Shown: positions 1 through 8,300 of the stretch, piece after piece
Layout: every line of letters begins with the position of its first letter
Numbering within the stretch: the stretch's first letter is position 1
Assembly: GCA_944325475.1 (NCBI GenBank)
Contig: CALVAF010000117.1
Span: 1-13,641 of the forward strand
Reading direction: 5' to 3'
Origin: an uncultured Helicobacter sp.
Lineage (GTDB): Bacteria > Campylobacterota > Campylobacteria > Campylobacterales > Helicobacteraceae
DNA: 13,641 nucleotides
Notes under the pieces: model-generated
What the model was told of the DNA's origin: nothing
Database searches by the model: none
Seen by the model: the letters and a program-made list of their open reading frames with translations, nothing else
Position numbers and translations under genes: made by a program

Positions 1-1
1 C

Positions 2-1615
2 CCTAGCCAAGAAATTCCCAATCAAGAATCTCGCACAGAAGAAACCCCAATTCAAGTAGCTCAAACCCCACAAGAAGCGCAATTGCAACCACAACAAATT
101 TCTATTCTCCAAGAATCAGCCCAAATTCCCCAATCCCCACAACACTCCCAAGCCCAAACCTTAGAGCAATCTCAAAAATCACTGCAAGAATCTCAGCCAA
201 ATGCAGAATCACAACCCACAAATGGCGATTTTACCTTACCCAAGCTAGAGTTTCTCCAAACCCCTCAAGAAGAAAGAATTGAAATTAATGAAGAAGAAAT
301 TGATAGAAAAATCAATGATTTGCTCAACAAATTGCGTATGTTTAAGATTGAAGGCGACATTGTTCGCACCTATTCTGGACCCATTGTTACCACCTTTGAA
401 TTTCGCCCAAGCCCCAATGTCAAAGTCTCACGAATTCAGACGCTCCAAGATGACTTAGCAATGGCTTTAAGAGCAAAGACGATTCGGATTCAAGCCCCAG
501 TTCCCGGCAAAGATGTTGTGGGTATTGAGATTCCAAATAGCCAAATCCAAACCATTTATTTGCGTGAAATTTTAGAAAATGAGATTTTTCAAAACTCCAA
601 TTCCCCTCTTACTTTAGCCTTAGGTAAGGATATAGTAGGGAATCCATTTGTTACTGACCTTGCAAAACTCCCACATTTACTGATTGCAGGGACAACAGGC
701 AGTGGAAAAAGCGTGGGGATTAATGCAATGATTCTATCCCTGCTTTACAAAAACTCTCCTGACACGCTAAGGCTTTTAATGATTGACCCTAAAATGCTAG
801 AATTTAGCATTTATAACGACATTCCACATCTGCTAACGCCCGTCATCACGCAACCCAAAAAAGCAATCATCGCCCTTGATAATGCTGTTAAAGAAATGGA
901 GCGACGCTATACATTAATGAGCGAAGCACGGATTAAAAACATTGAAAACTACAACAAAAAAGCTGAAATTGAGGGCTTTGAGCAATTCCCTTATATTGTG
1001 ATTGTGATTGATGAGCTAGCTGATTTAATGATGAGCGGAGGCAAAGAAGCCGAGCTTTCTATTGCGCGTCTAGCACAAATGGCACGCGCAAGTGGAATCC
1101 ACCTCATCGTTGCCACACAAAGACCAAGTGTTGATGTCGTAACCGGCACAATTAAAGCCAATCTACCCTCGCGTATTAGCTACAAAGTGGGGCAAAAAAT
1201 CGATTCTAAAGTCATTTTAGATAGCTTTGGAGCAGAATCGCTTCTAGGGCGCGGTGATATGCTTTTCACCCCACCAGGTGGTGGAATCATTCGCCTCCAT
1301 GCCCCATGGAGCACCGAAGAGGAAATCGAGAAAATCGTGGAGTTTATCAAATCTCAACGCCCTGTGCAATATGATGAAAATTTTATGCCCAGTGAAGATG
1401 AGATTTTGGGTTTAAATTACGAGGGCGAGACAGACGAGCTTTATGAGGAAGCAAAAAAGATTATGCTAAATGATGGTAAAACCTCTATTAGCTACATTCA
1501 AAGGCGACTAGGCATTGGCTATAATAAAGCCGCCAATATCGTCGAACAAATGAGTGCAAAAGGCTTTTTAAGCCAACCCAATTCTAAAGGAGTACGAGAA
1601 ATCATTGGCGAATAA
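2..1615 (+). CDS. ftsK: DNA translocase FtsK, 5'-truncated by window edge
   Basis: FtsK is a septum-located hexameric motor that pumps chromosomal DNA and activates Xer recombination of chromosome dimers. The frame is open from base 2 without a stop, so the membrane domain and true start lie upstream; the TTG at 83 is not a credible start. The visible 537 residues begin with a Gln/Pro/Ser/Glu-rich linker (to about residue 75). The alpha/beta motor follows, with Walker A GTTGSGKS at visible residues 230-237 (bases 689-712), Walker B IVIDELADLM with its Asp at residue 337, and the conserved ATQRPSVDVVTG segment. The last 60 or so residues (TSISYIQRRLGIGYNKA...) form the winged-helix gamma domain that in the family reads oriented DNA motifs and contacts Xer. 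The motor motifs are intact. A spacer of 84 nt with a new promoter separates it from tig, so the two are probably separate units. Confidence 0.96.
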   Translation, partial: PSQEIPNQESRTEETPIQVAQTPQEAQLQPQQISILQESAQIPQSPQHSQAQTLEQSQKSLQESQPNAESQPTNGDFTLPKLEFLQTPQEERIEINEEEIDRKINDLLNKLRMFKIEGDIVRTYSGPIVTTFEFRPSPNVKVSRIQTLQDDLAMALRAKTIRIQAPVPGKDVVGIEIPNSQIQTIYLREILENEIFQNSNSPLTLALGKDIVGNPFVTDLAKLPHLLIAGTTGSGKSVGINAMILSLLYKNSPDTLRLLMIDPKMLEFSIYNDIPHLLTPVITQPKKAIIALDNAVKEMERRYTLMSEARIKNIENYNKKAEIEGFEQFPYIVIVIDELADLMMSGGKEAELSIARLAQMARASGIHLIVATQRPSVDVVTGTIKANLPSRISYKVGQKIDSKVILDSFGAESLLGRGDMLFTPPGGGIIRLHAPWSTEEEIEKIVEFIKSQRPVQYDENFMPSEDEILGLNYEGETDELYEEAKKIMLNDGKTSISYIQRRLGIGYNKAANIVEQMSAKGFLSQPNSKGVREIIGE

Positions 1616-1643
1616 ATTCCTAACAAAATTTGTATTTGAATGC

Positions 1644-1658
1644 TTTTTTTGCTATAAT
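1644..1658 (+). promoter_or_regulatory. Promoter of the tig-clpP-def operon
   Basis: A run of seven T (1644-1650) runs into TGC TATAAT, a perfect extended -10 (TATAAT at 1653-1658). This is the usual Helicobacter/Campylobacter housekeeping architecture, in which a T-rich stretch replaces the -35 box. The ATG of tig lies 41 nt after the -10, and a GGAG at 1686-1689 serves as ribosome binding site. No other promoter of this quality is visible until the operon ends, so it probably drives all five genes. Confidence 0.8.
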
Positions 1659-1699
1659 CTTTAAATTGTAAGTATTTTTATTTTTGGAGTAGAGAAAGT

Positions 1700-3004
1700 A
1701 TGAATCCGAGTTTAAAGGTCAATAAAATCAATAGTGCCAACGCAAACGCACAAGCCACTATCGCGCTCAGTGAGCTAGACAAAAAAATTGAGCAAGTCAC
1801 TAAAACTGCTGGCAAGAATCTCAAAATTGATGGTTTTAGGAAAGGTAAAATCCCTGCTGCAGTCATCAAAGCCCGCTATGGCAAACAGCTAGAGGCAGAC
1901 GCACAAAGAGAATGCGTGCAAGACTTGCTGCAAGAAATTTTAAAAAAACTCGATGTCCAAGCAAATGCAATCATAGGCGACCCAAGAATTACAAAATTTG
2001 AAAAAAAAGACAATGGAATCGAGCTAGAAATCGAGTTAAGCTTGGTGCCAAATATCCCCCTTGATGGCGTGGAAGATTGTATTCCCGAAGTGAAAATCCC
2101 TGAAGTTACCGATGAAGAAGTCAATAAGCGACTAGAGGAAATCACTGATTCACGTGCGCCACTTGTTGGAATCGAAGATGGCAGACGCAAACTAAAAGAT
2201 GGCGAATATGCTAAAATTGACTTTGAAGGTTTTATTGATAATAAGCCTTTTGAAGGGGGCAAGGCAGAGAATTATCTCCTTAAAATCGGTAGCAAATCCT
2301 TTATCAAAGGCTTTGAAGATCAATTAATCGGAATGAAAAAAGGTGAAGAAAGAGAAATTCAAGTCACTTTCCCAGAAAACTATCAAGCTGCTAATCTAGC
2401 AGGTAAGCCCGCCACCTTTAAAGTCAAACTTAATGAAATCCAAACCAAAGGCAAGATAGAAATTGATGATAATTTTGCCAAAACACTCTTGCCTGAAGAA
2501 AAAGAAGCCAATGTCGCTCTACTCAAAGAAAAAATCAAAACCCAAATTGCCGCAGAAAAAAAACAAGAACTCTACAATAAAGAGCTAAAAGCTATTTTGG
2601 CTGAAAACCTCCACAAAACCATTGATTTTGACCTACCTAATCTCATCGTCGAACAAGAAATGGATTTGCTTCTAAGAAATGAATTTGGGAAGCTCTCAAA
2701 AGAAGAACAAGAGAAGCTTACTAAAGACACCGAAGCGCTTAAAGCCAAACGAGAAGAACAAAGAGAAACCGCACAACGAAGTGTTAAGGTTACCTTTATT
2801 GTTGATGCGATTGCAAAGCGCGATAATATCGACATTCACGAAAATGAGATTCTCAACACAATCTACTATGAGGCAATAACGATGCGACAAGATCCAAAAA
2901 TGGTACTCGAATATTACAAAAACAACAATCTCATTCCCGCAATCAAAATGGCAATGCTAGAGGACAAAATCCTCACTAATTTACTCAATAAGAAGGCACA
3001 ATGA
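1700..3004 (+). CDS. tig: Trigger factor (ribosome-bound chaperone / peptidyl-prolyl isomerase)
   Basis: Trigger factor sits at the ribosomal exit tunnel and shields nascent chains. The 434-residue length is normal for the family. The ribosome-docking signature GFRKGKIP is at residues 45-52, followed by the rest of the N-terminal domain. An FKBP-type isomerase domain spans about 150-245, including DGEYAKIDFEGFIDNKPFEGG and KGFEDQLIGMKKGEE. The long Lys/Glu-rich helical arms of the chaperone domain run to about residue 420. The ATG at 1700 is supported by GGAG at 1686-1689 and by alignment to the family N-terminus. Its stop TGA overlaps the clpP start (ATGA), so translation of the two is probably coupled. 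The same tig-clpP-def order is known in H. pylori and, on the other strand, in C. jejuni. Confidence 0.97.
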   Translation: MNPSLKVNKINSANANAQATIALSELDKKIEQVTKTAGKNLKIDGFRKGKIPAAVIKARYGKQLEADAQRECVQDLLQEILKKLDVQANAIIGDPRITKFEKKDNGIELEIELSLVPNIPLDGVEDCIPEVKIPEVTDEEVNKRLEEITDSRAPLVGIEDGRRKLKDGEYAKIDFEGFIDNKPFEGGKAENYLLKIGSKSFIKGFEDQLIGMKKGEEREIQVTFPENYQAANLAGKPATFKVKLNEIQTKGKIEIDDNFAKTLLPEEKEANVALLKEKIKTQIAAEKKQELYNKELKAILAENLHKTIDFDLPNLIVEQEMDLLLRNEFGKLSKEEQEKLTKDTEALKAKREEQRETAQRSVKVTFIVDAIAKRDNIDIHENEILNTIYYEAITMRQDPKMVLEYYKNNNLIPAIKMAMLEDKILTNLLNKKAQ

Positions 3005-3591
3005 GCTATTATGTCCCTATCGTCATAGAAAAAACTGGACGCGGCGAGAGAAGCTATGATATTTACTCAAGACTCCTTAAAGATAGAATTATTATGTTAA
3101 GCGGACAAATCGAAGATGGCATCGCTGCCTCTATTGTCTCACAGCTACTTTTCTTGGAAGCAGAAGACCCGCAAAAAGACATTTATCTCTATATCAATTC
3201 TCCTGGCGGAGTCGTCACAAGTGGGTTTAGCATTTATGATACAATGAATTACATTAAACCCGATATTTGCACGATTTGTATCGGACAAGCCGCAAGTATG
3301 GGTGCGTTTTTGCTAAGTTGTGGAACAAAAGGGAAGCGTTACTCTCTGCCTAACTCTCGAATTATGATTCACCAACCTCTAGGCGGCGCACAAGGGCAAG
3401 CCACAGACATCGAAATTCAAGCCAAAGAAATCTTACGCCTCAAAGCAAGTTTGAATGAGATTCTAGCAGCTAACACGAATCAATCTTTAGAAAAAATCGC
3501 CAAAGACACCGATAGAGATTTCTTTATGAGCGCTCAAGAAGCCAAAGATTATGGTTTGATTGATAACGTCTTGACGAAAAGCTTAAAATAA
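3001..3591 (+). CDS. clpP: ATP-dependent Clp protease proteolytic subunit ClpP
   Basis: ClpP forms the tetradecameric serine-protease chamber that degrades substrates unfolded by ClpX or ClpA. The 196-residue product carries all family landmarks: YINSPGG at 64-70, the nucleophile Ser99 in GQAASMGA, His124 in MIHQPLGG, and the third triad member Asp173 (DTDRDFFM), with the usual spacing of 25 and 49 residues. It starts with MSYYVPIVIEKT, essentially without the propeptide of E. coli ClpP. The start overlaps the tig stop by 4 nt and is preceded by AAGG at 2993-2996. No clpX or clpA is in this window, so the ATPase partner is encoded elsewhere. Confidence 0.98.
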   Translation: MSYYVPIVIEKTGRGERSYDIYSRLLKDRIIMLSGQIEDGIAASIVSQLLFLEAEDPQKDIYLYINSPGGVVTSGFSIYDTMNYIKPDICTICIGQAASMGAFLLSCGTKGKRYSLPNSRIMIHQPLGGAQGQATDIEIQAKEILRLKASLNEILAANTNQSLEKIAKDTDRDFFMSAQEAKDYGLIDNVLTKSLK

Positions 3592-3606
3592 AATAGGATT
3601 TGAAGC

Positions 3607-4689
3607 ATGGAAGATTTAAAAAGTGTGAATTTACCAAATTTTAAAACCAATGGCATTGAAGAAAAACCTTCCAGTTCTAGTTTTGTGCCTCCTTTTGATT
3701 CCAATAATTCAAATTTAAATGGAGAAGAAAAATCCATTGACGATAACTCAATTGAATCTTATGGAATGCAAATTATCCAAACACTACTTTCTAATGGGAT
3801 TCCACCCACACCCTGTAATTACAAAATTTATTTTGAAAAACTCCTAGAAGACAAACCTCAAGATTTCAAAAACACTGCAAAACAATCACTCCAATCAGAA
3901 TTAATCCCTTCTGAAAAACAAGTCCTACTTGAAAATAAAGTATTAAAAGCCCAAGCCTATATGGTCCATACTTTACAACTTGTAAAAGCGCTTTTTAGTA
4001 ACTTCCAGCTGCTTCAAAGTATCCTTAAAAAACATGCAAGAGAAATTGATTCTGTCAAAAATGCAAATATACTGCAAAATGTCATCACACTTTTTCAAAA
4101 AGAGCTTGAAAAACTCAATGAAATCTCTACCAAGCAACTTCAAGACATCAAAATGTCTTATGACAAAACTACCAATGCCATTGAAAACATCACCAAAGAA
4201 ACCATCAGCGATAGTCGCTACAATGTCTATAACCAGCGATTTTTAGAGAATAAAATCCAAATAGAATGCCAAGAAACTGCTACTGACAAACACAAATCTT
4301 CCCTGCTTTTACTCAAAATCACAAAAAACTTAGAAAAAAAAGTTGTTTCTGAAAAAAATGCGATTCTTATCAATAAAACCATTGCCAAAATTCTCCAAAA
4401 GTTCGCCAATCGCAACGATATCCTCGCATATTATGGTACAGGCGTGTTTGGAATCCTACTCAATCACCGCGACAAAGAAGATGCCAAACGCTTCGTAAAT
4501 AGACTTTGCGAAAAGGTCATAGAAACTAATATTTATCTCGACAATGAAGAGCTATTCCTCAGCATTTGTAGCGGAATCTGTGAAATCGATGGAAAATCAG
4601 CTTCCAAAGAAATCCTCAAAAATAGCCTTGAAGCTCTCAAAAAAGCTTCTAATAGTAACCTTTCTTTTGTTGTCTATGGAGAAAAATAA
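3607..4689 (+). CDS. Degenerate GGDEF-domain protein, probably catalytically inactive
   Basis: This is a 360-residue cytoplasmic protein with no signal peptide or membrane segment. Residues 1-50 are low-complexity (Ser/Asn/Glu). Residues 55-80 (MQIIQTLLSNGIPPTPCNYKIYF) resemble the N-terminal segment found in some epsilonproteobacterial and other GGDEF proteins. A charged helical, possibly coiled-coil region covers about 95-205. The C-terminal 150 residues follow a GGDEF fold: YNQRFLENKI near the start, then LAYYGTGVFGILL where RxGGDEFxxLL is expected. The catalytic signature is therefore GTGVF (277-281), lacking the metal-binding acidic pair of active diguanylate cyclases. I infer a non-catalytic regulator or c-di-GMP/GTP-binding scaffold; no function is established. 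The start is supported by AGGA at 3595-3598. It lies 15 nt after clpP, and its stop overlaps the def start (TAATG), so it belongs to the operon. Confidence 0.8.
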   Translation: MEDLKSVNLPNFKTNGIEEKPSSSSFVPPFDSNNSNLNGEEKSIDDNSIESYGMQIIQTLLSNGIPPTPCNYKIYFEKLLEDKPQDFKNTAKQSLQSELIPSEKQVLLENKVLKAQAYMVHTLQLVKALFSNFQLLQSILKKHAREIDSVKNANILQNVITLFQKELEKLNEISTKQLQDIKMSYDKTTNAIENITKETISDSRYNVYNQRFLENKIQIECQETATDKHKSSLLLLKITKNLEKKVVSEKNAILINKTIAKILQKFANRNDILAYYGTGVFGILLNHRDKEDAKRFVNRLCEKVIETNIYLDNEELFLSICSGICEIDGKSASKEILKNSLEALKKASNSNLSFVVYGEK

Positions 4690-5195
4690 TGCTTGAAGTT
4701 ATCACTTATCCTAATCCCATTTTACGCCAAATCTCAAAACCCATTGAAACCTTTGATGAATTGCTACATGAGCTTTTAGACTCGATGTATGAAGTCATGC
4801 TACAAAAAAATGGCGTTGGAATCTCAGCAATCCAAGTGGCTAAGCCCATTCGTGCGCTACTCATTTGTCTGCCTAATGAAGAAGGAAACCAGCGCAAAGA
4901 GGACTTGCTAGAAATCATTAATCCAGAAATTGTAGAAAAAGATGGCGAGATTTTTTTTAATGAGGGCTGCTTGAGTGTGCCAGAATTTTACGAGGAGGTC
5001 AAACGTTCCTCATCATTAAAAGTCACCTATCAAGACCGCTATGGCAATCCCAAAGAGCTAAACGCCAAAGATTATCTAGCTGTTGCTTTACAACATGAAA
5101 TCGACCATTTAAATGGTATTTTGTTTATCGACAAGCTTTCTATTCTTAAGCGCAAAAAATTCGAAAAAGAGCTCAAACAAAAAAGAAAAGGCTAG
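4689..5195 (+). CDS. def: Peptide deformylase
   Basis: This metalloenzyme removes the N-formyl group from nascent proteins, acting at the ribosome next to trigger factor. The 168-residue length is typical. All three family motifs are present: GVGISAIQV (42-50, Gln49), EGCLSVP (92-98, metal ligand Cys94) and QHEIDHLNG (135-143, ligands His136 and His140, catalytic Glu137). Motif 1 has Ile-Ser in place of the more common Leu-Ala-Ala, a variation that does not touch the catalytic Gln. The ATG overlaps the preceding stop in TAATG, with GGAG at 4678-4681. The basic C-terminal tail (KRKKFEKELKQKRKG) would suit ribosome binding, by analogy with the basic C-terminal helix of E. coli deformylase; that is inference. 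Confidence 0.97.
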   Translation: MLEVITYPNPILRQISKPIETFDELLHELLDSMYEVMLQKNGVGISAIQVAKPIRALLICLPNEEGNQRKEDLLEIINPEIVEKDGEIFFNEGCLSVPEFYEEVKRSSSLKVTYQDRYGNPKELNAKDYLAVALQHEIDHLNGILFIDKLSILKRKKFEKELKQKRKG

Positions 5196-5197
5196 AA

Positions 5198-6745
5198 GTG
5201 ACTTTGAATCTCCTTTATTGCGCTGCACTAGAGGGTTTGGAAGCCAAAGAGGTGGAAGTTGAAGTTAGCTTCACAAAAGCCCTTCCTTCCTTTCAAATCA
5301 CCGGGCTAGCAGGCAATGCGATTCAAGAATCACGCCAAAGAGTCCAATCCTCCCTACTATCCAATGATTTTAAATTCCCTCCCCTAAAAATCAGTGTCAA
5401 TCTCTCCCCATCAGACCTACCCAAACAAGGGAGTTTCTATGATTTACCTATCGCTCTCCTCATCGCACTTTATGGGTATTGTGATTTTGGAGAACTTAAT
5501 GCAACCCTTCAAACAACACAAGCAGCTTCCCACACAAAACCTAAAAAATATTTTGCCTTTGGAGAATTAGGGCTTGATGGCAGAATCAAAGATACCCCCT
5601 CTATTTACCCTTTACTTTTCTCACTTTTAAGCCGCCAAGAAAATCAAGATTCCATCTTCATACTCCCCAAAAGCGCCAAAGAATTCTATTCCAAAATCCC
5701 CAATCTCAAGGCTTATTTTGCAGACACACTCAAAGAAGCCATCGAGATTCTAAAATGCCCTCCACCCATAGAATTAACACAATCCACTCTGCCTTTTGAT
5801 TATGAAATTTTCGAGAGTGAAAAATACTATTTTACCTCGCATTTTACGCTGGATTTCAAAGATGTCTTGGGGCAAGAAAGAGCTAAAAGAGCTGCTCTTA
5901 TCGCTGCTTGCGGATTCCACAATATCCTTTTTGAAGGTAGCGCAGGAAGTGGCAAAAGCATGATTTCTTCAAGAATCCCCTATATCCTGCCCCCACTTAC
6001 GCTCTCTGAAATCCTACAGCTTGCCTCAAACACCCTCAAAATCACTGCACAAAGACCCTTTAGAAACCCACACAACAGCGCTACAAAAGCCGCGATTCTA
6101 GGGAGCGCAGTCGGACAAAATGTCAAATACGGCGAAATCAGCCTAGCGCACTTGGGAGTTTTGTTTTTTGATGAGCTGCCACACTTCCCCAAAAGCATCT
6201 TAGAATCACTGCGAGAGCCACTGGAGAATCACCATTTCACCATCTCACGCCTCCAAGCCAAAATCACTTACCCTACAAACTTTATGTTTGTAGGCGCAAT
6301 GAATCCCTGTCCTTGTGGGAATCTCCTAAGCACCACAAAAGAATGCCGCTGCAATCAAAAAGAAATCAACGCTTATAAAAACAAAATTTCCGACCCCTTT
6401 TGGGATAGGATGGATTTGTTTGTGCCAATGCAAGAAGGCTCGCAAACCACACACACTATCACTTCCCAAGAAATGCAAGGTCAAGTTTTGAGGGCTTTTG
6501 GATTTCAAAAAATGCGCCACCAAAAATGCTTCAATGCACGACTAGAGGGCGAGGAGTTGGCACGATTCTGCGCTTTAGATGCACAAAGCAAACAAGTTTT
6601 GGACCTTGCCAAAGAGCGCTTTTCCCTTTCGACTAGAGGAATCAACAAAATTCTAAAAGTGGCAAGGAGTATTGCAGACTTGGACTTAAGCAAACAAATT
6701 CTCAAAGAACATTTACTAGAAGCCTTAAGTTATCGCAAAATTTAA
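5198..6745 (+). CDS. comM: YifB/ComM-type magnesium-chelatase-like AAA+ ATPase
   Basis: This 515-residue protein belongs to the YifB/ComM family. ComM has been shown in Vibrio to be a hexameric branch-migration helicase that helps integrate transforming DNA; the role here is inferred from homology. The N-terminal ChlI-like domain (about 1-130) includes SFQITGLAGNAIQESRQRV. The AAA+ core has Walker A GSAGSGKS at 247-254 and Walker B LFFDELPHF with Asp325-Glu326. A four-cysteine cluster, MNPCPCG plus ECRC (Cys371, 373, 383, 385), is typical of the family and may bind metal. The C-terminal helical domain follows (LSTRGINKILKVARSIADL). The start is GTG at 5198, 2 nt after the def stop, with AAGG at 5188-5191; no ATG start is available. 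Last gene of the tig operon. The H. pylori counterpart is HP0792. Confidence 0.92.
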   Translation: MTLNLLYCAALEGLEAKEVEVEVSFTKALPSFQITGLAGNAIQESRQRVQSSLLSNDFKFPPLKISVNLSPSDLPKQGSFYDLPIALLIALYGYCDFGELNATLQTTQAASHTKPKKYFAFGELGLDGRIKDTPSIYPLLFSLLSRQENQDSIFILPKSAKEFYSKIPNLKAYFADTLKEAIEILKCPPPIELTQSTLPFDYEIFESEKYYFTSHFTLDFKDVLGQERAKRAALIAACGFHNILFEGSAGSGKSMISSRIPYILPPLTLSEILQLASNTLKITAQRPFRNPHNSATKAAILGSAVGQNVKYGEISLAHLGVLFFDELPHFPKSILESLREPLENHHFTISRLQAKITYPTNFMFVGAMNPCPCGNLLSTTKECRCNQKEINAYKNKISDPFWDRMDLFVPMQEGSQTTHTITSQEMQGQVLRAFGFQKMRHQKCFNARLEGEELARFCALDAQSKQVLDLAKERFSLSTRGINKILKVARSIADLDLSKQILKEHLLEALSYRKI

Positions 6746-6786
6746 AAACACCTTTTTCAAATCACTTAAAAAATCCTTATTATCCT

Positions 6787-6819
6787 AAAAACAAAAGGGC
6801 AAAACCAAAAGATTCTGCC
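6787..6819 (-). terminator. Rho-independent terminator of cfa
   Basis: Read on the reverse strand, GGCAGAATC and GGTTTTGCC pair over 9 bp (two G-U pairs) around a TTTT loop (6819-6798). CTTTTGTTTTT follows directly (6797-6787). It begins 27 nt beyond the cfa stop. Read on the forward strand the hairpin lacks a T-tract, so it would not obviously stop transcription from the tig operon; I see no separate terminator for that operon. Confidence 0.78.
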
Positions 6820-6846
6820 TATTTAGCCCAAAAATCTAACTTTAAT

Positions 6847-8010
6847 TTAACGATAGATATATTCTTTAGTTAGAGCAAGAGAGTTATTCACGCCATAAGT
6901 AACAAGTAACTGAAACAAATCCACGCTTCCAGCACGAAATGCCGAAGCACACGAACGCAAATACAAATCCCACATGCGAATAAAACGCTCATCATACATT
7001 GCCCTCACCTCTTTTTTATGGGCTATGAAGTTTTCACGCCATATATCAAGGGTTTTTGCATAATGCATCCGCAAACTCTCTGCCAACAAAAGATGATAAT
7101 CAAAATTTACCATGGTGTGCATAACTTCACGTAAGGAAGGGATATAGCCACCCGGGAAAATATATTTATCAATCCACGCATTTGTCTTACCCTCAAACAT
7201 AGACATAATAGAATGCAGCAAAAATGTGCCTCCGGGCTTTAAAACCTCCCTTGTTTTTTCAAAATACACAGACAGATTCTTTTTCCCCACATGCTCAAAC
7301 ATTCCCACCGAAACAATTTTATCAAAATACTTTTTTTCTTGTAAATCTTGGTAGTTTTGCAACCTTATCTCGACACTATTTTGTAGCCCAGCTGATTTAA
7401 TGCGATTACTTGCCTCTTTGTATTGCTCCTGTGAAATCGTGATTCCCACAACTTCCACCCCATATTCTCTAGCTGCCTCTAAAGAAAGCCAACCCCAACC
7501 ACAACCAATATCTAGCAATCGCTCACCCTTGCGTAAATCAAGCTTTTTTAGCGTGTGTTGGATTTTGTTTAGCTGTGCTTGATGGAGAGTGTCGCTTTCT
7601 GTCTTAAAATAGGCACAAGAATAGCTTTTTGTCTCATCAAGCCAAATTTTATAAAAATCATTTCCTATATCATAATGACTTTTGATATTTTTGCTCTCTT
7701 GAGTTTGAGAAATCTTGCTTACAGACTTCCTTTTTACTTTTTTGAGCTGCTTTCTGTGAGAATAAAAATACAACACCCTTGCTATCTCATCATAATCCCC
7801 AAAAATCTCCACGATTCCATCCATATAAGCCTCTGCAAAAATGAGACTCAAGTCTTTATTATACTTAAAAGGAAGTGGAGCTTTAATCTCTATTGTAAAT
7901 TTTGGCTCTCCTTTTCCGATTCTAATCTCTTCTTTGTCCCAAAAAATCACAGAGAAATCGCCTCCTTTGTAATTTTTTAGCATTTTTTTAAGAAATATTT
8001 TTTGCAACAT
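6847..8010 (-). CDS. cfa: Cyclopropane-fatty-acyl-phospholipid synthase family methyltransferase
   Basis: The enzyme transfers a methylene group from S-adenosylmethionine to cis double bonds of membrane phospholipid acyl chains, a modification linked in many bacteria to acid and stationary-phase resistance. The 387 residues match the length of the H. pylori homologue. Residues 1-100 form the N-terminal domain. The Cfa signature HYDIGNDFYKIWLD precedes the SAM-binding glycine loop LLDIGCGWGWLS (Gly169-Cys-Gly-Trp-Gly, Asp167). FDKIVSVGMFEHVG and GGTFLLHSI follow in the usual order, and the C-terminal region contains the conserved FPGGYIPSL. ATG at 8010 is supported by TAAGGAT (8022-8016). It stands alone, convergent with the tig operon and divergent from the ComEA-like gene. 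Confidence 0.95.
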   Translation of the reverse strand: MLQKIFLKKMLKNYKGGDFSVIFWDKEEIRIGKGEPKFTIEIKAPLPFKYNKDLSLIFAEAYMDGIVEIFGDYDEIARVLYFYSHRKQLKKVKRKSVSKISQTQESKNIKSHYDIGNDFYKIWLDETKSYSCAYFKTESDTLHQAQLNKIQHTLKKLDLRKGERLLDIGCGWGWLSLEAAREYGVEVVGITISQEQYKEASNRIKSAGLQNSVEIRLQNYQDLQEKKYFDKIVSVGMFEHVGKKNLSVYFEKTREVLKPGGTFLLHSIMSMFEGKTNAWIDKYIFPGGYIPSLREVMHTMVNFDYHLLLAESLRMHYAKTLDIWRENFIAHKKEVRAMYDERFIRMWDLYLRSCASAFRAGSVDLFQLLVTYGVNNSLALTKEYIYR

Positions 8011-8062
8011 TTTCTATCCTTAACTTATACTTTTAGTAATAGATAATTTTTATCAAATAATA

Positions 8063-8068
8063 ATTATA
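8063..8068 (-). promoter_or_regulatory. Candidate -10 of cfa
   Basis: TATAAT on the reverse strand (8068-8063), 52 nt upstream of the cfa ATG, with AT-rich DNA further upstream. It lacks the TGn extension seen at the stronger promoters in this window, and several similar AT-rich hexamers occur nearby, so the choice is tentative. Confidence 0.35.
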
Positions 8069-8291
8069 TTAATTTTGCTATTAAATAAATTTTAAAAAAT
8101 CTCAAACAAAACCCTAAAAAGACACAGAAGCAACTAAATAAAAATGAGATTTATTGAAATTAACAAGAAATAAGATGACCGATAATATTTTTAAATACAA
8201 ATTATAATTAAAAATTTTATGTTACGAAACTTTACATATTCTAAAATCTCACAAAATTTTGTTATAAAAATAAAAATATTTTAACTTAGTC

Positions 8292-8300
8292 TGATAGAAT
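8292..8300 (+). promoter_or_regulatory. Promoter of the ComEA-like gene
   Basis: TGA TAGAAT is an extended -10 located 31 nt before the ATG at 8332, which predicts a leader of about 25 nt carrying the strong ribosome binding site AAGGAG (8321-8326). The upstream DNA is A/T-tract rich, as is usual for this lineage. Confidence 0.65.

Noticed and set aside
83..85. TTG as start of ftsK
   Set aside because: The frame stays open to the window edge, the TTG is in the middle of the Gln-rich linker with no ribosome binding site, and the membrane domain must lie upstream.
1876..2262. 128-codon reverse frame opposite tig
   Set aside because: Serine-rich shadow of tig with no recognisable domain, promoter or ribosome binding site. 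The same applies to the reverse frames at 2572-2835, 8823-9170 and 13416-13625.
6746..6786. Terminator for the tig operon after comM
   Set aside because: Only A and T runs are present (AAAAA CACC TTTTT); no stable stem on the forward strand.
7579..7980. 133-codon forward frame opposite cfa
   Set aside because: It lies wholly antisense to the well-supported cfa gene, has no ribosome binding site, and its composition is what the reverse complement of cfa codons gives.
8058..8072. Fur-box-like TAATAAT-T-ATATTAA upstream of cfa
   Set aside because: Only about 11 of 15 positions match the H. pylori palindromic consensus, and such matches are expected by chance in DNA this AT-rich.
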